Notes under the pieces: generated by a model
Seen by the model: the letters and a program-made list of their open reading frames with translations, nothing else
What the model was told of the DNA's origin: nothing
Database searches by the model: none
Shown here: positions 1 to 9,702 of the stretch, one piece after another
Layout of the letters: every line of letters begins with the position of its first letter
Numbering within the stretch: the first letter of the stretch is position 1
Program-made: the position numbers and the translations under genes
Assembly: GCF_003261055.1 (NCBI RefSeq)
Contig: NZ_CP030073.1
Span: 7,006,001 to 7,070,000 of the forward strand
Reading direction: 5' to 3'
Source: Streptomyces cadmiisoli
GTDB taxonomy: Bacteria > Actinomycetota > Actinomycetes > Streptomycetales > Streptomycetaceae
DNA length: 64,000 bases

Positions 1-1188
1 CAGCCGGGCGCCCCGCTCGTCGGCGATGGCGGCCAGCTCGTCCCACAGGGCCAGGTCCTGGGTGCTGTTGGCCCGGTAGAGCAGGGTGAGGTCACCGGAC
101 GCACCGGGCAGCGTCTCGAACAGCGCCCGCATCGGGGTGATGCCCACGCCGCCCGCCACCAGCAGCACCTTGCCGCGGCTGCGCCGGGACGCGGTGAGGG
201 CGCCGTACGGCCCCTCCGCCCAGACCCGGGTGCCCGGCACCAGCTCGCGCAGCCGGCTGCTGTGGTCGCCGATCGCCTTGACCGTGATCCGCAGCATCTC
301 GGGGCGGGGCGCCGCCGACAGCGAGTAGGGATGCGAGCTGAACCGCATGCCCGGCGCCAGGAACCGCCAGCGGAAGAACTGCCCGGCCTCCGCGCCCATC
401 CGGTGCAGCTTGCGCCCGCGGATCAGCACCGACACGATCCCCGGCGTCTCCTCGATGACCGCCTCGACCCGCATCCGGTGCTTCATGTTCAGCCGGATCG
501 GAGTGAGGATCCGGAACCAGATCACGAGCGCGGTGACCGTGCCGTACAGCCCGTACCAGAAGGTCTTCGCGGCGGGCTCGACGGCGAAGTCGTTGCCGGT
601 GCTGATCTGGTGCCAGAACGTCAGGAACACCGCCGCGTACGTCATCAGGTGCACGTGGTACCAGGTGTCGTACGGCAGCCTGCGCCGGATGCCGCCGATC
701 GAGACCAGGCCGATCAGCAGCAGCAGACCGGTGCCGATCGCGGCCTTGCCCATGTCCGGCAGCTGGGTGACGGAGTCGACCGTCTGCCGGACGATGTCGC
801 CGAGGCCCTTTCCGGCCTGGAGGGCGTAGCCCCACATGATGAGGAAGACGTGGGCGAGGACCAGGCTGAGGGTGTACCGGCCGGTCATCGCGTGCCAGCG
901 CGCCACGCGGTCGGAGCCCACCCGGCGCTCCAGCGCCGGCACCCGGGCCATCTGCAGCACCACGAGCGCCATCAGGTACCCGGCGAGCAGCCCGGTGATC
1001 CGGCCCGCGTTGACGATCCCGCTGGTGGTGTCGGCGATGGACGGGGTGTTGGCCCACCACAGCCACAGCACACCGGCGGCACCGGCCCACACGGCGATCA
1101 GCAGCAGGGTGGCGGGGGAGCGACGCGGGCGGATGCGGCGCATCGTCTGACGCCGGGCGGCACGGCCGCCTGCGAGCGTGGTGGTCAC
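1..1188 (-). CDS. Ferric-reductase-like transmembrane oxidoreductase (FAD/NAD(P) domains), C-terminus beyond window
   Basis: The minus-strand frame stays open from a GTG at 1188 to the window edge (396 codons), so the end of the gene lies outside. GGAGGAA sits at 1191-1197, just upstream of the GTG. The N-terminal half has about five to six hydrophobic helices with His residues (WHAMTGRY, LAHVFLIMWG, WYHVHLMTY, FLTFWHQI) that fit heme ligation in ferric-reductase-like membrane domains. The C-terminal half is ferredoxin-reductase-like, with an FAD-binding PYSLSAAP segment and a nucleotide-binding VAGGVGITPMRA loop. It probably passes electrons from NAD(P)H through FAD and heme across the membrane. 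The acceptor cannot be told from the sequence. The family call is firm; the substrate is unknown. Confidence 0.85.
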   Translation of the reverse strand, partial: MTTTLAGGRAARRQTMRRIRPRRSPATLLLIAVWAGAAGVLWLWWANTPSIADTTSGIVNAGRITGLLAGYLMALVVLQMARVPALERRVGSDRVARWHAMTGRYTLSLVLAHVFLIMWGYALQAGKGLGDIVRQTVDSVTQLPDMGKAAIGTGLLLLIGLVSIGGIRRRLPYDTWYHVHLMTYAAVFLTFWHQISTGNDFAVEPAAKTFWYGLYGTVTALVIWFRILTPIRLNMKHRMRVEAVIEETPGIVSVLIRGRKLHRMGAEAGQFFRWRFLAPGMRFSSHPYSLSAAPRPEMLRITVKAIGDHSSRLRELVPGTRVWAEGPYGALTASRRSRGKVLLVAGGVGITPMRALFETLPGASGDLTLLYRANSTQDLALWDELAAIADERGARL

Positions 1189-1269
1189 GATTCCTCCGGG
1201 GACGGGGGCAACGGATGTGTCGTAGTCCCTTGGCCCAGAGATACGTGCCGGGGCGGCCGTGTGTTCAGG

Positions 1270-1971
1270 TCAGTAGCGAGTGATCGCGGTGTCCCCGCTC
1301 TCGGTCCCCACGGCGATGTGCGGCCGGCTGCCGGGCTCGGCCCAGCGCAGCACGTCCCGCATGGCGTCGGCCGGTACGGACACACAACCGGCGGTCGGGC
1401 CAGCCCCGTTGACGTGCAGGAAGATACCGGCGCCGCGCCCGCGCACCGGTGCGCGGTAGTTGTAGCCGATCACCAGGGCATGGGCGTACCGGCTGCCGTA
1501 GGTGACCAGGTGCTCGGCCTCCGTCGCGCGGCAGTCGGCGGCGCGGGGTTCGCTCCAGCGGTTGTAGGAGCGGGAGTCGACGTCCTGGCACCACCAGGAT
1601 TCCTGCCGCACGGGGCGGTACGCGTAGGTCGTCCCGGGCGGTGCCGCCTCGATGCCGAAGGCGTACGGCAGGTCGTACAGCCCGGTCGGTGTCGTGTTCG
1701 TGCCCTGCTTGCGTGCGGTGCCCTCGACGAGGCCGGCCGCCCCGAAGCGGGCGGGCGCCGACCCGGCCGGCACCCAGTGGCCGTCGCGCCGGTCCCACCA
1801 GGTGAGTGTGCCCGTCGTCGAACCGGTCCCCGGTGCCACGGCCGTGATCAGCTGGCTGCCGCCGCCGGTGTCGGCCATGCGGTCGGGCAGCGGGACCGAC
1901 CCGGCCGGAGCGAGTCCGAGCAGGCAGGCGGAGGTGAGGACGGAGACGACGGCGACGACACCAGGACGCAT
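1270..1971 (-). CDS. Secreted L,D-transpeptidase-like (YkuD-type catalytic motif) protein
   Basis: A 233-residue protein with a hydrophobic N-terminus (MRPGVVAVVSVLTSACLLGL) that reads as a signal peptide. The Cys in SAC could be a lipobox, or the signal may be cleaved further along. The C-terminal part carries IFLHVNG followed by TAGCVSVP, the His and Cys segments expected of YkuD-type L,D-transpeptidases and related domains. The usual SHGC is TAGC here. Role by family: peptidoglycan cross-linking or envelope modification outside the membrane. An upstream in-frame start at 2052 would add a Pro-rich tail that hides the signal peptide, so the start at 1971 is preferred. Only about 80 bases separate it from the oxidoreductase downstream. 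Confidence 0.75.
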   Translation of the reverse strand: MRPGVVAVVSVLTSACLLGLAPAGSVPLPDRMADTGGGSQLITAVAPGTGSTTGTLTWWDRRDGHWVPAGSAPARFGAAGLVEGTARKQGTNTTPTGLYDLPYAFGIEAAPPGTTYAYRPVRQESWWCQDVDSRSYNRWSEPRAADCRATEAEHLVTYGSRYAHALVIGYNYRAPVRGRGAGIFLHVNGAGPTAGCVSVPADAMRDVLRWAEPGSRPHIAVGTESGDTAITRY

Positions 1972-2079
1972 GCCTGCGAAGCTAACGGGCGGCGGGAGCG
2001 GCGGCAGTCCGGGTGAGCCATTGGGGCAAGGCGGTTCGCCCGGTCCGCGCACCGCTCCGCGCCGCGGGACACCGCCCGC

Positions 2080-3759
2080 TCACGTTCCGAGCGGGTTGAG
2101 CAGGTCGGCGCTCCCCTCGAACGCGTACAGCAGCAGATCGGTCATCTCGAAGACGCCCTTGCTCCTGCGGTCCTCCACGGGGCTGAGGAAGGGACGCCAG
2201 AAGGGGTCACGGACGATGGAGTGGCGGCTGCCCTCGATCGCGCGGTGGAACACCTCGGCGACGATGCGCCCGCCGACGCCGGTGAGCCGGCCGCCGCCGT
2301 TCACCTCGGCCTCGCGCAGGACGTAGAACCACAGCGGGCAGTGGTCGACGAGCCTGCGGCGCAGTCCGTCGCTCAGCAGGGCCCCGTCGCGGTCGTCGAA
2401 GTCCGAGGCGAGCAGGGGCTTGACGTCGAGGTGACGGGCCATCTGCTGACCGGTCGCCAGCCGCATCATGTTGGCCCGGGTGAGGTTGCGGAAGGCCAGG
2501 TTCAGCTCGATGGCGTCGGCGGGCGGCTGGCCGCGGCCGCCGAACGAACCCAGGGGCAGCTCGGCCAGCGGATTGACCAGCAGGGTGTCGATGCGCTTGG
2601 CGATGTTGAACTGCGCGTCGGGCACCCCGAGGTCGTCCCGGCCCGCCGTCCGGAAGTCGAACAGCCGCCGGAAGTCGGCGATCCAGTTGGTGGGCAGGCG
2701 TTCGAACTCACCGGCCTCGGGATCCGCCGGATCGGCCGGCGGCGGGGAGAGGATGCCGCTGGTGCCGGTGAAGCGGAACAGCTGGGCCAGGGTGCCCGCG
2801 CCGTTGTCGAAGATCCGGTTCCAGTTGTAGGCGCCGCGGATCATGCTGTGGCCCAGCCGGTAGGCGGCCACGGAGAACTCGACCGGCATCGTGGGGCGGT
2901 CCTGCTCCCGCGGGGTCGGCTCGAAGTACCGGCGGCCCTTGGCGAACACCTCGGCGAGGATCGCCTCGTCCACGATCCGGGGCAGGAAGTCGTGGCGCAG
3001 CATCCACTGGTAGTGCTTGACGACCGCCTCGCGCGCCGACTCGAACAGGACGGCGCTGGAGACGCCCTTGTCGGCGAGCTCCCCGGCGAACCGGTTGTGG
3101 AAGCGGATGAAGGCGCAGTGGATCTGGGCGACGATCAGGTTCTCGTCGTTGCGCGGGTCCGGGATCAGCGGCCGGCGGCGCTCCGACTTCAGCGAACCGG
3201 CGCCCGTCCGGGGCAGGTCGAAGCCGTTGAGCGGCAGACCGGTGATCGCGTCCGAGCCGGGCAGGCCCTGGGTGATGCCGGTCCGCAGCCGGATTCCGTC
3301 GTCCTCGTAGTACCGGCGGTCGAAGCGGTGGTCCGGTCCGAGGCCGTAGAGGGAGTCGAGGTCCAGGGCGGGTGAGCGGCCCTGGAGGAGCTGGCCGACG
3401 GTGATGTCGTCCTCCAGCTGCGCGGACGTGGCGTCCAGGGTGAGGTCGTGGTCCACGAACTGGCCGAGGTAGGTGAAGCCGGCCGGGACCGCGGGATTGT
3501 TCGAGTCCGGCTGCGGGCGGCCGGCCTGCGTCATCGCACGGGCGAGTTCGGCGCGGGCTGCCTTGTCGAGCAGGTGGCCCTCCTTGGCCTGCGGCCCCAG
3601 CCGGGAGAAACGGAAGGTGCGCAGATCGGCGACGGTCGACGGCGCCAGCGGCCGGGCCGGGCGGTCGTCGCCGGGGTCGGCGAGGATGCCCTCGCCGACC
3701 ACGTGGAACGAGGTGCGGACATGGCGTTTGCGCTGTGGTTCTCGTGCCGGTCGGAACAT
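2080..3759 (-). CDS. Animal-type heme peroxidase family protein
   Basis: A 559-residue protein of the peroxidase-cyclooxygenase (animal heme peroxidase) superfamily. FVDHDLTLD near residue 100 holds the likely distal His and the Asp that often bonds covalently to heme. EFSVAAYRLGHSMIRG near residue 300 holds the likely proximal His. SLKSERRRPLIPDPRNDEN and HNRFA are further typical blocks. There is no signal peptide: the N-terminus is basic and polar, so it is probably cytosolic or exported by a non-classical route. The substrate is unknown. It is transcribed alone on the minus strand, with about 150 bases upstream for a promoter before the PPOX gene. Confidence 0.85.
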   Translation of the reverse strand: MFRPAREPQRKRHVRTSFHVVGEGILADPGDDRPARPLAPSTVADLRTFRFSRLGPQAKEGHLLDKAARAELARAMTQAGRPQPDSNNPAVPAGFTYLGQFVDHDLTLDATSAQLEDDITVGQLLQGRSPALDLDSLYGLGPDHRFDRRYYEDDGIRLRTGITQGLPGSDAITGLPLNGFDLPRTGAGSLKSERRRPLIPDPRNDENLIVAQIHCAFIRFHNRFAGELADKGVSSAVLFESAREAVVKHYQWMLRHDFLPRIVDEAILAEVFAKGRRYFEPTPREQDRPTMPVEFSVAAYRLGHSMIRGAYNWNRIFDNGAGTLAQLFRFTGTSGILSPPPADPADPEAGEFERLPTNWIADFRRLFDFRTAGRDDLGVPDAQFNIAKRIDTLLVNPLAELPLGSFGGRGQPPADAIELNLAFRNLTRANMMRLATGQQMARHLDVKPLLASDFDDRDGALLSDGLRRRLVDHCPLWFYVLREAEVNGGGRLTGVGGRIVAEVFHRAIEGSRHSIVRDPFWRPFLSPVEDRRSKGVFEMTDLLLYAFEGSADLLNPLGT

Positions 3760-3909
3760 GATTCCCCCATCTGTTCCTGATCCGTTGCTGTCGAGTGGTG
3801 CTCGGGTGCGCCCAGGCTAGGAGTCCTCGACGGCGGACGGGGGAATTCCGTCAAATCTCCCAAGTGGTACCTGACGGTGTACAGTCACTAAACGCGATCA
3901 AATCGGGCG

Positions 3910-4500
3910 TCATCGCCGCGGGGTGGGAGGCAGCGGAAGCGGCAGACCCGGCAGTCCGTCCAGGCTGGTGGCGATGTGTTCCTTCCGGGCGAAGTACGCG
4001 TCGAGCGAGGCGTCGTCCTCCCGCGCGAAGCGCTTGGCGTGCAGATCGCGGTCCCCCTCGTACGACATGTGAGGTACGGCGAATCCGCAGGAGTCCCGGA
4101 CGGTGTCGGCCGTCACGACGATGATCGCGCGCAGGCCGTGCGGTTCCGGGTCGACGCCCGGGAAGTGGCCGAGCAGCTCACCGAAGCGCGGGTCGTCGCG
4201 GAACACCGGCTCGCCTCGGCCGTGCACCCGGACGATGTTCGGCGGGCCCTGGAAGGCGCACCACATCAGGGTGATCCGGCCGTTCTCGCGCAGGTGCGCG
4301 ACCGTCTCGGCGTTGGAGCCCGCGAAGTCCAGATAGGCCACCGTGCGCTCGTCGAGCACGACGAAGGAGCCGGTGATGCCCTTGGGGGAGAGGTTCACCG
4401 TGCCGTCGCCGGACAGCGGCGCGGTCGCGGTGAAGAAGAGGGGCTGCGCCTCGATGAACGCACGGAGTCTGCCGTCTATTCGCTCATATGTGTGTCCCAT
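3910..4500 (-). CDS. Pyridoxamine 5'-phosphate oxidase-like flavin protein
   Basis: A 196-residue protein with the split-barrel pattern of the PPOX-like family: the early block [20 protein letters not shown], then a strand ending in [17 protein letters not shown], and [22 protein letters not shown]. Family members bind FMN or F420 and reduce small molecules, or detoxify. The true pyridoxine enzyme has a different C-terminal motif, so it is not called pdxH. The tail is Pro-rich ([14 protein letters not shown]). It is divergent from argG, with nearly 400 bases between them. Substrate unknown. Confidence 0.75.
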   Translation of the reverse strand: MGHTYERIDGRLRAFIEAQPLFFTATAPLSGDGTVNLSPKGITGSFVVLDERTVAYLDFAGSNAETVAHLRENGRITLMWCAFQGPPNIVRVHGRGEPVFRDDPRFGELLGHFPGVDPEPHGLRAIIVVTADTVRDSCGFAVPHMSYEGDRDLHAKRFAREDDASLDAYFARKEHIATSLDGLPGLPLPLPPTPRR

Positions 4501-4830
4501 GCCGGCGATTCTCGCGGAAGGTCCCCGCGCCGCCCGGGTGTTTCGGACAGGTCCCGCCCGCGGGTGGTCCGCCGTGGCCGCCCCGGCCGGCGCTGCATCG
4601 GGGCGGCCACGGCACCTGTCACGTCACCGGAGTGAGCGTGCAGGCGGCCAGGGCGTCGAGGCCCTGGGGCCCGGTGGCCCGGGGTCGGGGGCGGGTGCCG
4701 TGCCGGATCCCGGGCCGGTGTTCGCAGGGAGGTACGGGAAAGCGGTTTCGAATGTTCAAGGCGCCGCCGCACGGTGTCGCGGAGGCGCCGGGGGGCGCGG
4801 CCGCCCGGAGTGTCGCCGGTCGTGTCTGCA
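4501..4830. other. Intergenic region between the divergent PPOX gene and argG
   Basis: Very GC-rich DNA with no convincing coding frame. Long open frames cross it, but they lack ribosome binding sites and recognisable protein character. The argG promoter and ARG boxes lie at its right end and are listed separately. No clear minus-strand promoter for the PPOX gene was found. Confidence 0.5.
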
Positions 4831-4880
4831 TTGACGAATCATGCAGACTGCTGCATACTCATGCATGTCAGCGAATGCAG
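4831..4880 (+). promoter_or_regulatory. argG promoter overlaid by ARG-box-like repeats
   Basis: TTGACG (4831-4836) and CATACT (4854-4859) are 17 bases apart, a good vegetative promoter. The same stretch holds repeated TGCA/ATGCA half-sites: ATCATGCAG at 4838, CTGCATACTCATGCATG from 4851, and AATGCAG before 4880. These resemble ARG boxes, the ArgR operators of Streptomyces arginine genes. The sites cover the -35/-10 spacer and the likely start point. Repression by ArgR when arginine is plentiful is inferred from that arrangement. Confidence 0.75.
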
Positions 4881-4895
4881 TGTGAGGAGAAACCC

Positions 4896-6089
4896 GTGAC
4901 CGAGCGCGTCGTACTCGCCTACTCGGGCGGCCTGGACACCTCCGTCGCCATCGGCTGGATCGCCGAGGAGACGGGCGCCGAGGTCATCGCCGTTGCCGTG
5001 GACGTCGGCCAGGGCGGCGAGGACCTGGACGTCATCCGCAAGCGCGCGCTCGCCTGCGGTGCCGTCGAGGCCGAGGTCGCCGACGCCAAGGACGAGTTCG
5101 CCGAGGAGTACTGCCTCCCGGCGATCAAGGCCAACGCCCTCTACATGGACCGCTACCCGCTGGTCTCCGCCCTCTCCCGGCCGACGATCGTCAAGCACCT
5201 GGTGGCCGCCGCCAAGAAGCACGGCGCCACCACCGTCGCCCACGGCTGCACCGGCAAGGGCAACGACCAGGTCCGCTTCGAGGCCGGCATCGTCGCCCTC
5301 GCCCCCGACCTGAAGTGCATCGCCCCGGTCCGCGACTACGCCATGACCCGCGACAAGGCCATCGCGTTCTGCGAGGAGAAGAACCTCCCGATCGCGACCA
5401 CCAAGAAGTCCCCGTACTCCATCGACCAGAACGTCTTCGGCCGCGCCGTGGAGACCGGCTTCCTCGAGGACATCTGGAACGCCCCGATCGAGGACATCTA
5501 CGAGTACACCCAGAACCCGGCCGCCGCGCGCGAGCCCGACGAGGTGATCGTCACCTTCAAGGCGGGCGTCCCGGTCGCCATCGACGGCAAGCCCGTCACC
5601 GTCCTCCAGGCGATCCAGCAGCTCAACGAGCGCGCCGGCGCCCAGGGCATCGGCCGGATCGACATGGTCGAGGACCGCCTGGTCGGCATCAAGTCCCGCG
5701 AGGTGTACGAGGCCCCCGGCGCGATCGCCCTGATCACCGCCCACCAGGAGCTGGAGAACGTCACCGTCGAGCGCGAACTCGCCCGCTACAAGCGGCAGGT
5801 CGAGCAGCGCTGGGGCGAGCTGGTCTACGACGGCCTGTGGTTCTCCCCGCTCAAGCGCGCCCTGGACGGCTTCATCGACGAGGCCAACCAGCACGTCAGC
5901 GGCGACGTCCGGATGACCCTGCACGGCGGCCGCGCGGTCGTCACCGGCCGGCGCTCGCAGGAGTCGCTGTACGACTTCAACCTCGCGACGTACGACACGG
6001 GCGACACCTTCGACCAGTCCGCCGCCAAGGGCTTCATCGACATCTACAGCCTGTCCTCGAAGATCGCCGCCAAGCGCGACCTGGCCTGA
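4896..6089 (+). CDS. argG: Argininosuccinate synthase
   Basis: Catalyses ATP-dependent joining of citrulline and aspartate, the penultimate step of arginine synthesis. The 397-residue protein opens with [20 protein letters not shown], the PP-loop that binds ATP. It also has the substrate-binding [13 protein letters not shown] and [10 protein letters not shown] blocks and the usual family length. The GTG at 4896 is chosen because the known N-terminus begins right there and GAGGAGA precedes it at 4885. Long upstream in-frame extensions read as non-protein. The neighbour argH does the next step, but the two are separated by a mobile element. Control is probably by ArgR at the overlapping ARG boxes. 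Confidence 0.97.
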   Translation: MTERVVLAYSGGLDTSVAIGWIAEETGAEVIAVAVDVGQGGEDLDVIRKRALACGAVEAEVADAKDEFAEEYCLPAIKANALYMDRYPLVSALSRPTIVKHLVAAAKKHGATTVAHGCTGKGNDQVRFEAGIVALAPDLKCIAPVRDYAMTRDKAIAFCEEKNLPIATTKKSPYSIDQNVFGRAVETGFLEDIWNAPIEDIYEYTQNPAAAREPDEVIVTFKAGVPVAIDGKPVTVLQAIQQLNERAGAQGIGRIDMVEDRLVGIKSREVYEAPGAIALITAHQELENVTVERELARYKRQVEQRWGELVYDGLWFSPLKRALDGFIDEANQHVSGDVRMTLHGGRAVVTGRRSQESLYDFNLATYDTGDTFDQSAAKGFIDIYSLSSKIAAKRDLA

Positions 6090-6111
6090 GCCGCCCGGCA
6101 CCTCGGACGCA

Positions 6112-6280
6112 CTAGTGCCGCGGCAGGCAACGTTTGCCCGTCAAGGAGCGGCGTTCGGTGCGTGCTCTCGGCGTGCCGGCCGGAAGTCCTTGTACTGGAC
6201 GTACTCGGGCTTTCGGCCGGTGCGGCGAGAGGGCGTGCCGGGCGTCGCGACGGGGCGAACGTTGCCTGCCGCGGCACTAG
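6112..6280. mobile_element. 169-bp palindromic MITE-like element, IS630/Tc1-mariner-like ends
   Basis: The element begins CTAGTGCCGCGGCAGGCAAC and ends with its exact complement. The outer 23 bases of each arm (6112-6134 and 6258-6280) match perfectly; one mismatch and GCCC follow. The palindrome continues imperfectly almost to the centre, where CCGGCCGGAAGTCC pairs with GGGCTTTCGGCCGG around a short loop. CTAG at both termini fits insertion at a TA target, as for IS630/Tc1-mariner elements. No transposase fits in it, so it would depend on one elsewhere. A transcript from argG would fold into one long hairpin here. The 73-residue minus-strand frame through it is not taken as a gene. Confidence 0.85.
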
Positions 6281-6339
6281 CCTGACAGCCGCCTCCTCGA
6301 CCTCCGGCCGGGGAGGCGGTCGCACATCGACAGCCTTGA

Positions 6340-7779
<1,440 letters not shown>

Positions 7780-8093
7780 CGCACGGCAGATGCGGGCCGG
7801 GTCCGGGGTCGGCGGGTATGTGGCCGGCCCGGGTCCCGGCCCGGACCCCGGTTCTGCGGGTAGGGCGAAGCGGCGCCCGGCGCCCGGCAGGCACGCACGA
7901 CGGTGCACAGCCCTCGCGGCGCGAGGCGGGTCCGATCCCGCGATGGTGAGGCGGTGCGGCGGTCCGGCAGTCCCACGGTGCGGTTGCCGGGCGGGGCCGA
8001 CAGAGCCTGCCCGTCTCATGTTCGCGGCGTGATCGGCCGACAGGCCCTACGTTGGTCGCAAAGCCGCAAGGAGCCCACCGAACGGAGCCCTCG
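7780..8093. other. Intergenic region argH to aldo/keto reductase
   Basis: Holds an imperfect GC-rich inverted repeat (CCGGGTCCGGGG near 7797 against CCCGGACCCCGG near 7842) that may end argH transcription, though it has no T-run. Near 8050, CTACGTT could be a -10 element for the reductase. No gene is supported. Confidence 0.4.
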
Positions 8094-9065
8094 ATGCCCT
8101 TCGCCCGACTGGCCTCGGCGACCACTCCCACCTGCCACATCGGACTGGGCCTCGCCGCCGTCGGCCGCCCCGGTTACATCAACCTCGGCCGTGAGCACGA
8201 CCTGCCCGCCGACCGCACCGTCGAGGCGCTGCGCGCCCGCACCCATGAGCTCCTGGATGCCGCCTACGCCCAGGGCGTGCGCTATTTCGACGCCGCCCGT
8301 TCCTACGGCCGCTCCGAGGAGTTCCTCGCCGACTGGCTGAAGGCCCGCCCCGGCATCGACGACGTCGTCGTCGGCAGCAAATGGGGCTACACCTACACCG
8401 CCGAGTGGACCACGGACGCCGAGCACCACGAGATCAAGGACCACGGCGCCGCCACCTTCGAGCGGCAGCGCGCCGAGAGCGTCGCACTGCTCGGTGACCG
8501 CCTCGACCTGTACCAGATCCATTCGGTGACGCCGGACAGCACCGTCCTGACGGACAAGGACCTGCACGCCCGGCTGGCCGAGCTGGCCGGTGAGGGCGTC
8601 ACCGTGGGCTTCTCCACCAGCGGCCCGGCCCAGGCGGACGCCGTCCGGGCCGCGCTCGCCGTGACCGTCGACGGCACGCCCCTCTTCCGTACCGTCCAGT
8701 CCACCTACAACGCACTGGAGACCTCCGCGGGTCCCGCCCTCGCCGAGGCGCACGACGCGGGCCTCACGGTGATCGTCAAGGAGGGGATGGCCAACGGCCG
8801 CCTCGCCGAGCCGAACGCCCCGGACGCGCTGCGGGCCGTCGCGCGGGAGGTCTCCCTCGGCTGCGACGCCGTCGCCCTCGCCCTCGTGCTGCGGCAGCCC
8901 TGGGCCGGTGTCGTCCTCTCCGGCGCCGCGACCGTCCCCCAGCTCGCCTCCAACCTGCACGCGGCGGCGGTCGACCTGACCGACGACCAGCTGGCCCGGC
9001 TGGCCGCGCTCGTGGAGGAACCACAGGCGTACTGGGAGCGGCGCGCGCAGCTGCCCTGGCACTGA
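8094..9065 (+). CDS. Aldo/keto reductase
   Basis: A 323-residue NADPH-dependent aldo/keto reductase of the (beta/alpha)8 fold. The catalytic tetrad is recognisable: Asp and Tyr in YFDAARSYGRSEEF, Lys in VGSKWGY and His in LYQIHSV. The ATG at 8094 follows GGAG at 8084 with six bases between. A longer in-frame start at 8052 adds residues with no family character. The substrate cannot be read from the sequence. It stands alone just upstream of the TetR/MFS pair, and whether it belongs to that regulon is not known. Confidence 0.88.
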   Translation: MPFARLASATTPTCHIGLGLAAVGRPGYINLGREHDLPADRTVEALRARTHELLDAAYAQGVRYFDAARSYGRSEEFLADWLKARPGIDDVVVGSKWGYTYTAEWTTDAEHHEIKDHGAATFERQRAESVALLGDRLDLYQIHSVTPDSTVLTDKDLHARLAELAGEGVTVGFSTSGPAQADAVRAALAVTVDGTPLFRTVQSTYNALETSAGPALAEAHDAGLTVIVKEGMANGRLAEPNAPDALRAVAREVSLGCDAVALALVLRQPWAGVVLSGAATVPQLASNLHAAAVDLTDDQLARLAALVEEPQAYWERRAQLPWH

Positions 9066-9113
9066 GCCACGACCCCGCGGGACCCCGACCGCGTGAGTCA
9101 CGCATGCACAACA

Positions 9114-9131
9114 TGAGACATCAATGTCTCA
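9114..9131. promoter_or_regulatory. Perfect 18-bp palindrome, probable TetR-family operator
   Basis: TGAGACAT, two bases, then ATGTCTCA: each 8-base arm is the exact reverse complement of the other. It lies 20 bases before the TetR-family start at 9151 and directly upstream of TATGGT (9139-9144), a plausible -10. Position and symmetry fit autorepression by the regulator, with the efflux gene co-controlled. Confidence 0.7.
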
Positions 9132-9150
9132 CATGCGCTATGGTCGTCGC

Positions 9151-9702
9151 ATGGCTGTCGATCGAGAGCACGTGCTGCGCAGCGCCGCGGCCCTGCTGAC
9201 CCGCAAATCCACCGCGACGATGGACGAGGTGGCCAAGGCCGCCGGGATCAGCCGTGCCACGCTGCACCGCCAGTTCGCCGGCCGGGACGCCCTCGTGCGC
9301 GCGCTGGAGGCGCTGGGCCTCGCCGAGTGCGAGGCGGCGCTGGAGACGGCCCGCCTCGACGAGGGCGGCGCGGCGGACGCGCTGCGCCGGCTCGTACGCG
9401 CGATCGAGCCGTCGGCGGGACTGCTGGCCTTCCTCTACAGCGAGAACCAGCTGTTCGAGGACGGCGCGATGCACGAGGGCTGGACGCGGATCGACGCCCG
9501 GTTCGCCGCCCTCTTCCGGCGCGGCCAGGACAACGGCGAGTTCCGTATCGACCTCACCCCGGCCTGGCTCACCGAGGCGCTCTACGGCCTGATGGCCGCC
9601 GGCGCCTGGGCCGTGCAGGACGGCAAGGTCGCCGCCAACGACTACCAGACCATGATCGTCGAGCTGCTGCTCGGCGGCGCACTACGGAGAGAGGAAACAT
9701 GA
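9151..9702 (+). CDS. TetR-family transcriptional repressor
   Basis: A 183-residue regulator with an N-terminal helix-turn-helix (VLRSAAALLTRKSTATMDEV followed by AKAAGISRATLHRQF) typical of TetR proteins and a helical ligand-binding C-terminus. The start at 9151 is preferred over 9124, because the latter lies inside the operator palindrome. TATGGT ends seven bases before the ATG, so the mRNA may be leaderless. Its stop overlaps the start of the MFS gene (ATGA), so the two are translationally coupled. It probably represses itself and the pump until a toxic ligand binds. Confidence 0.88.
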   Translation: MAVDREHVLRSAAALLTRKSTATMDEVAKAAGISRATLHRQFAGRDALVRALEALGLAECEAALETARLDEGGAADALRRLVRAIEPSAGLLAFLYSENQLFEDGAMHEGWTRIDARFAALFRRGQDNGEFRIDLTPAWLTEALYGLMAAGAWAVQDGKVAANDYQTMIVELLLGGALRREET

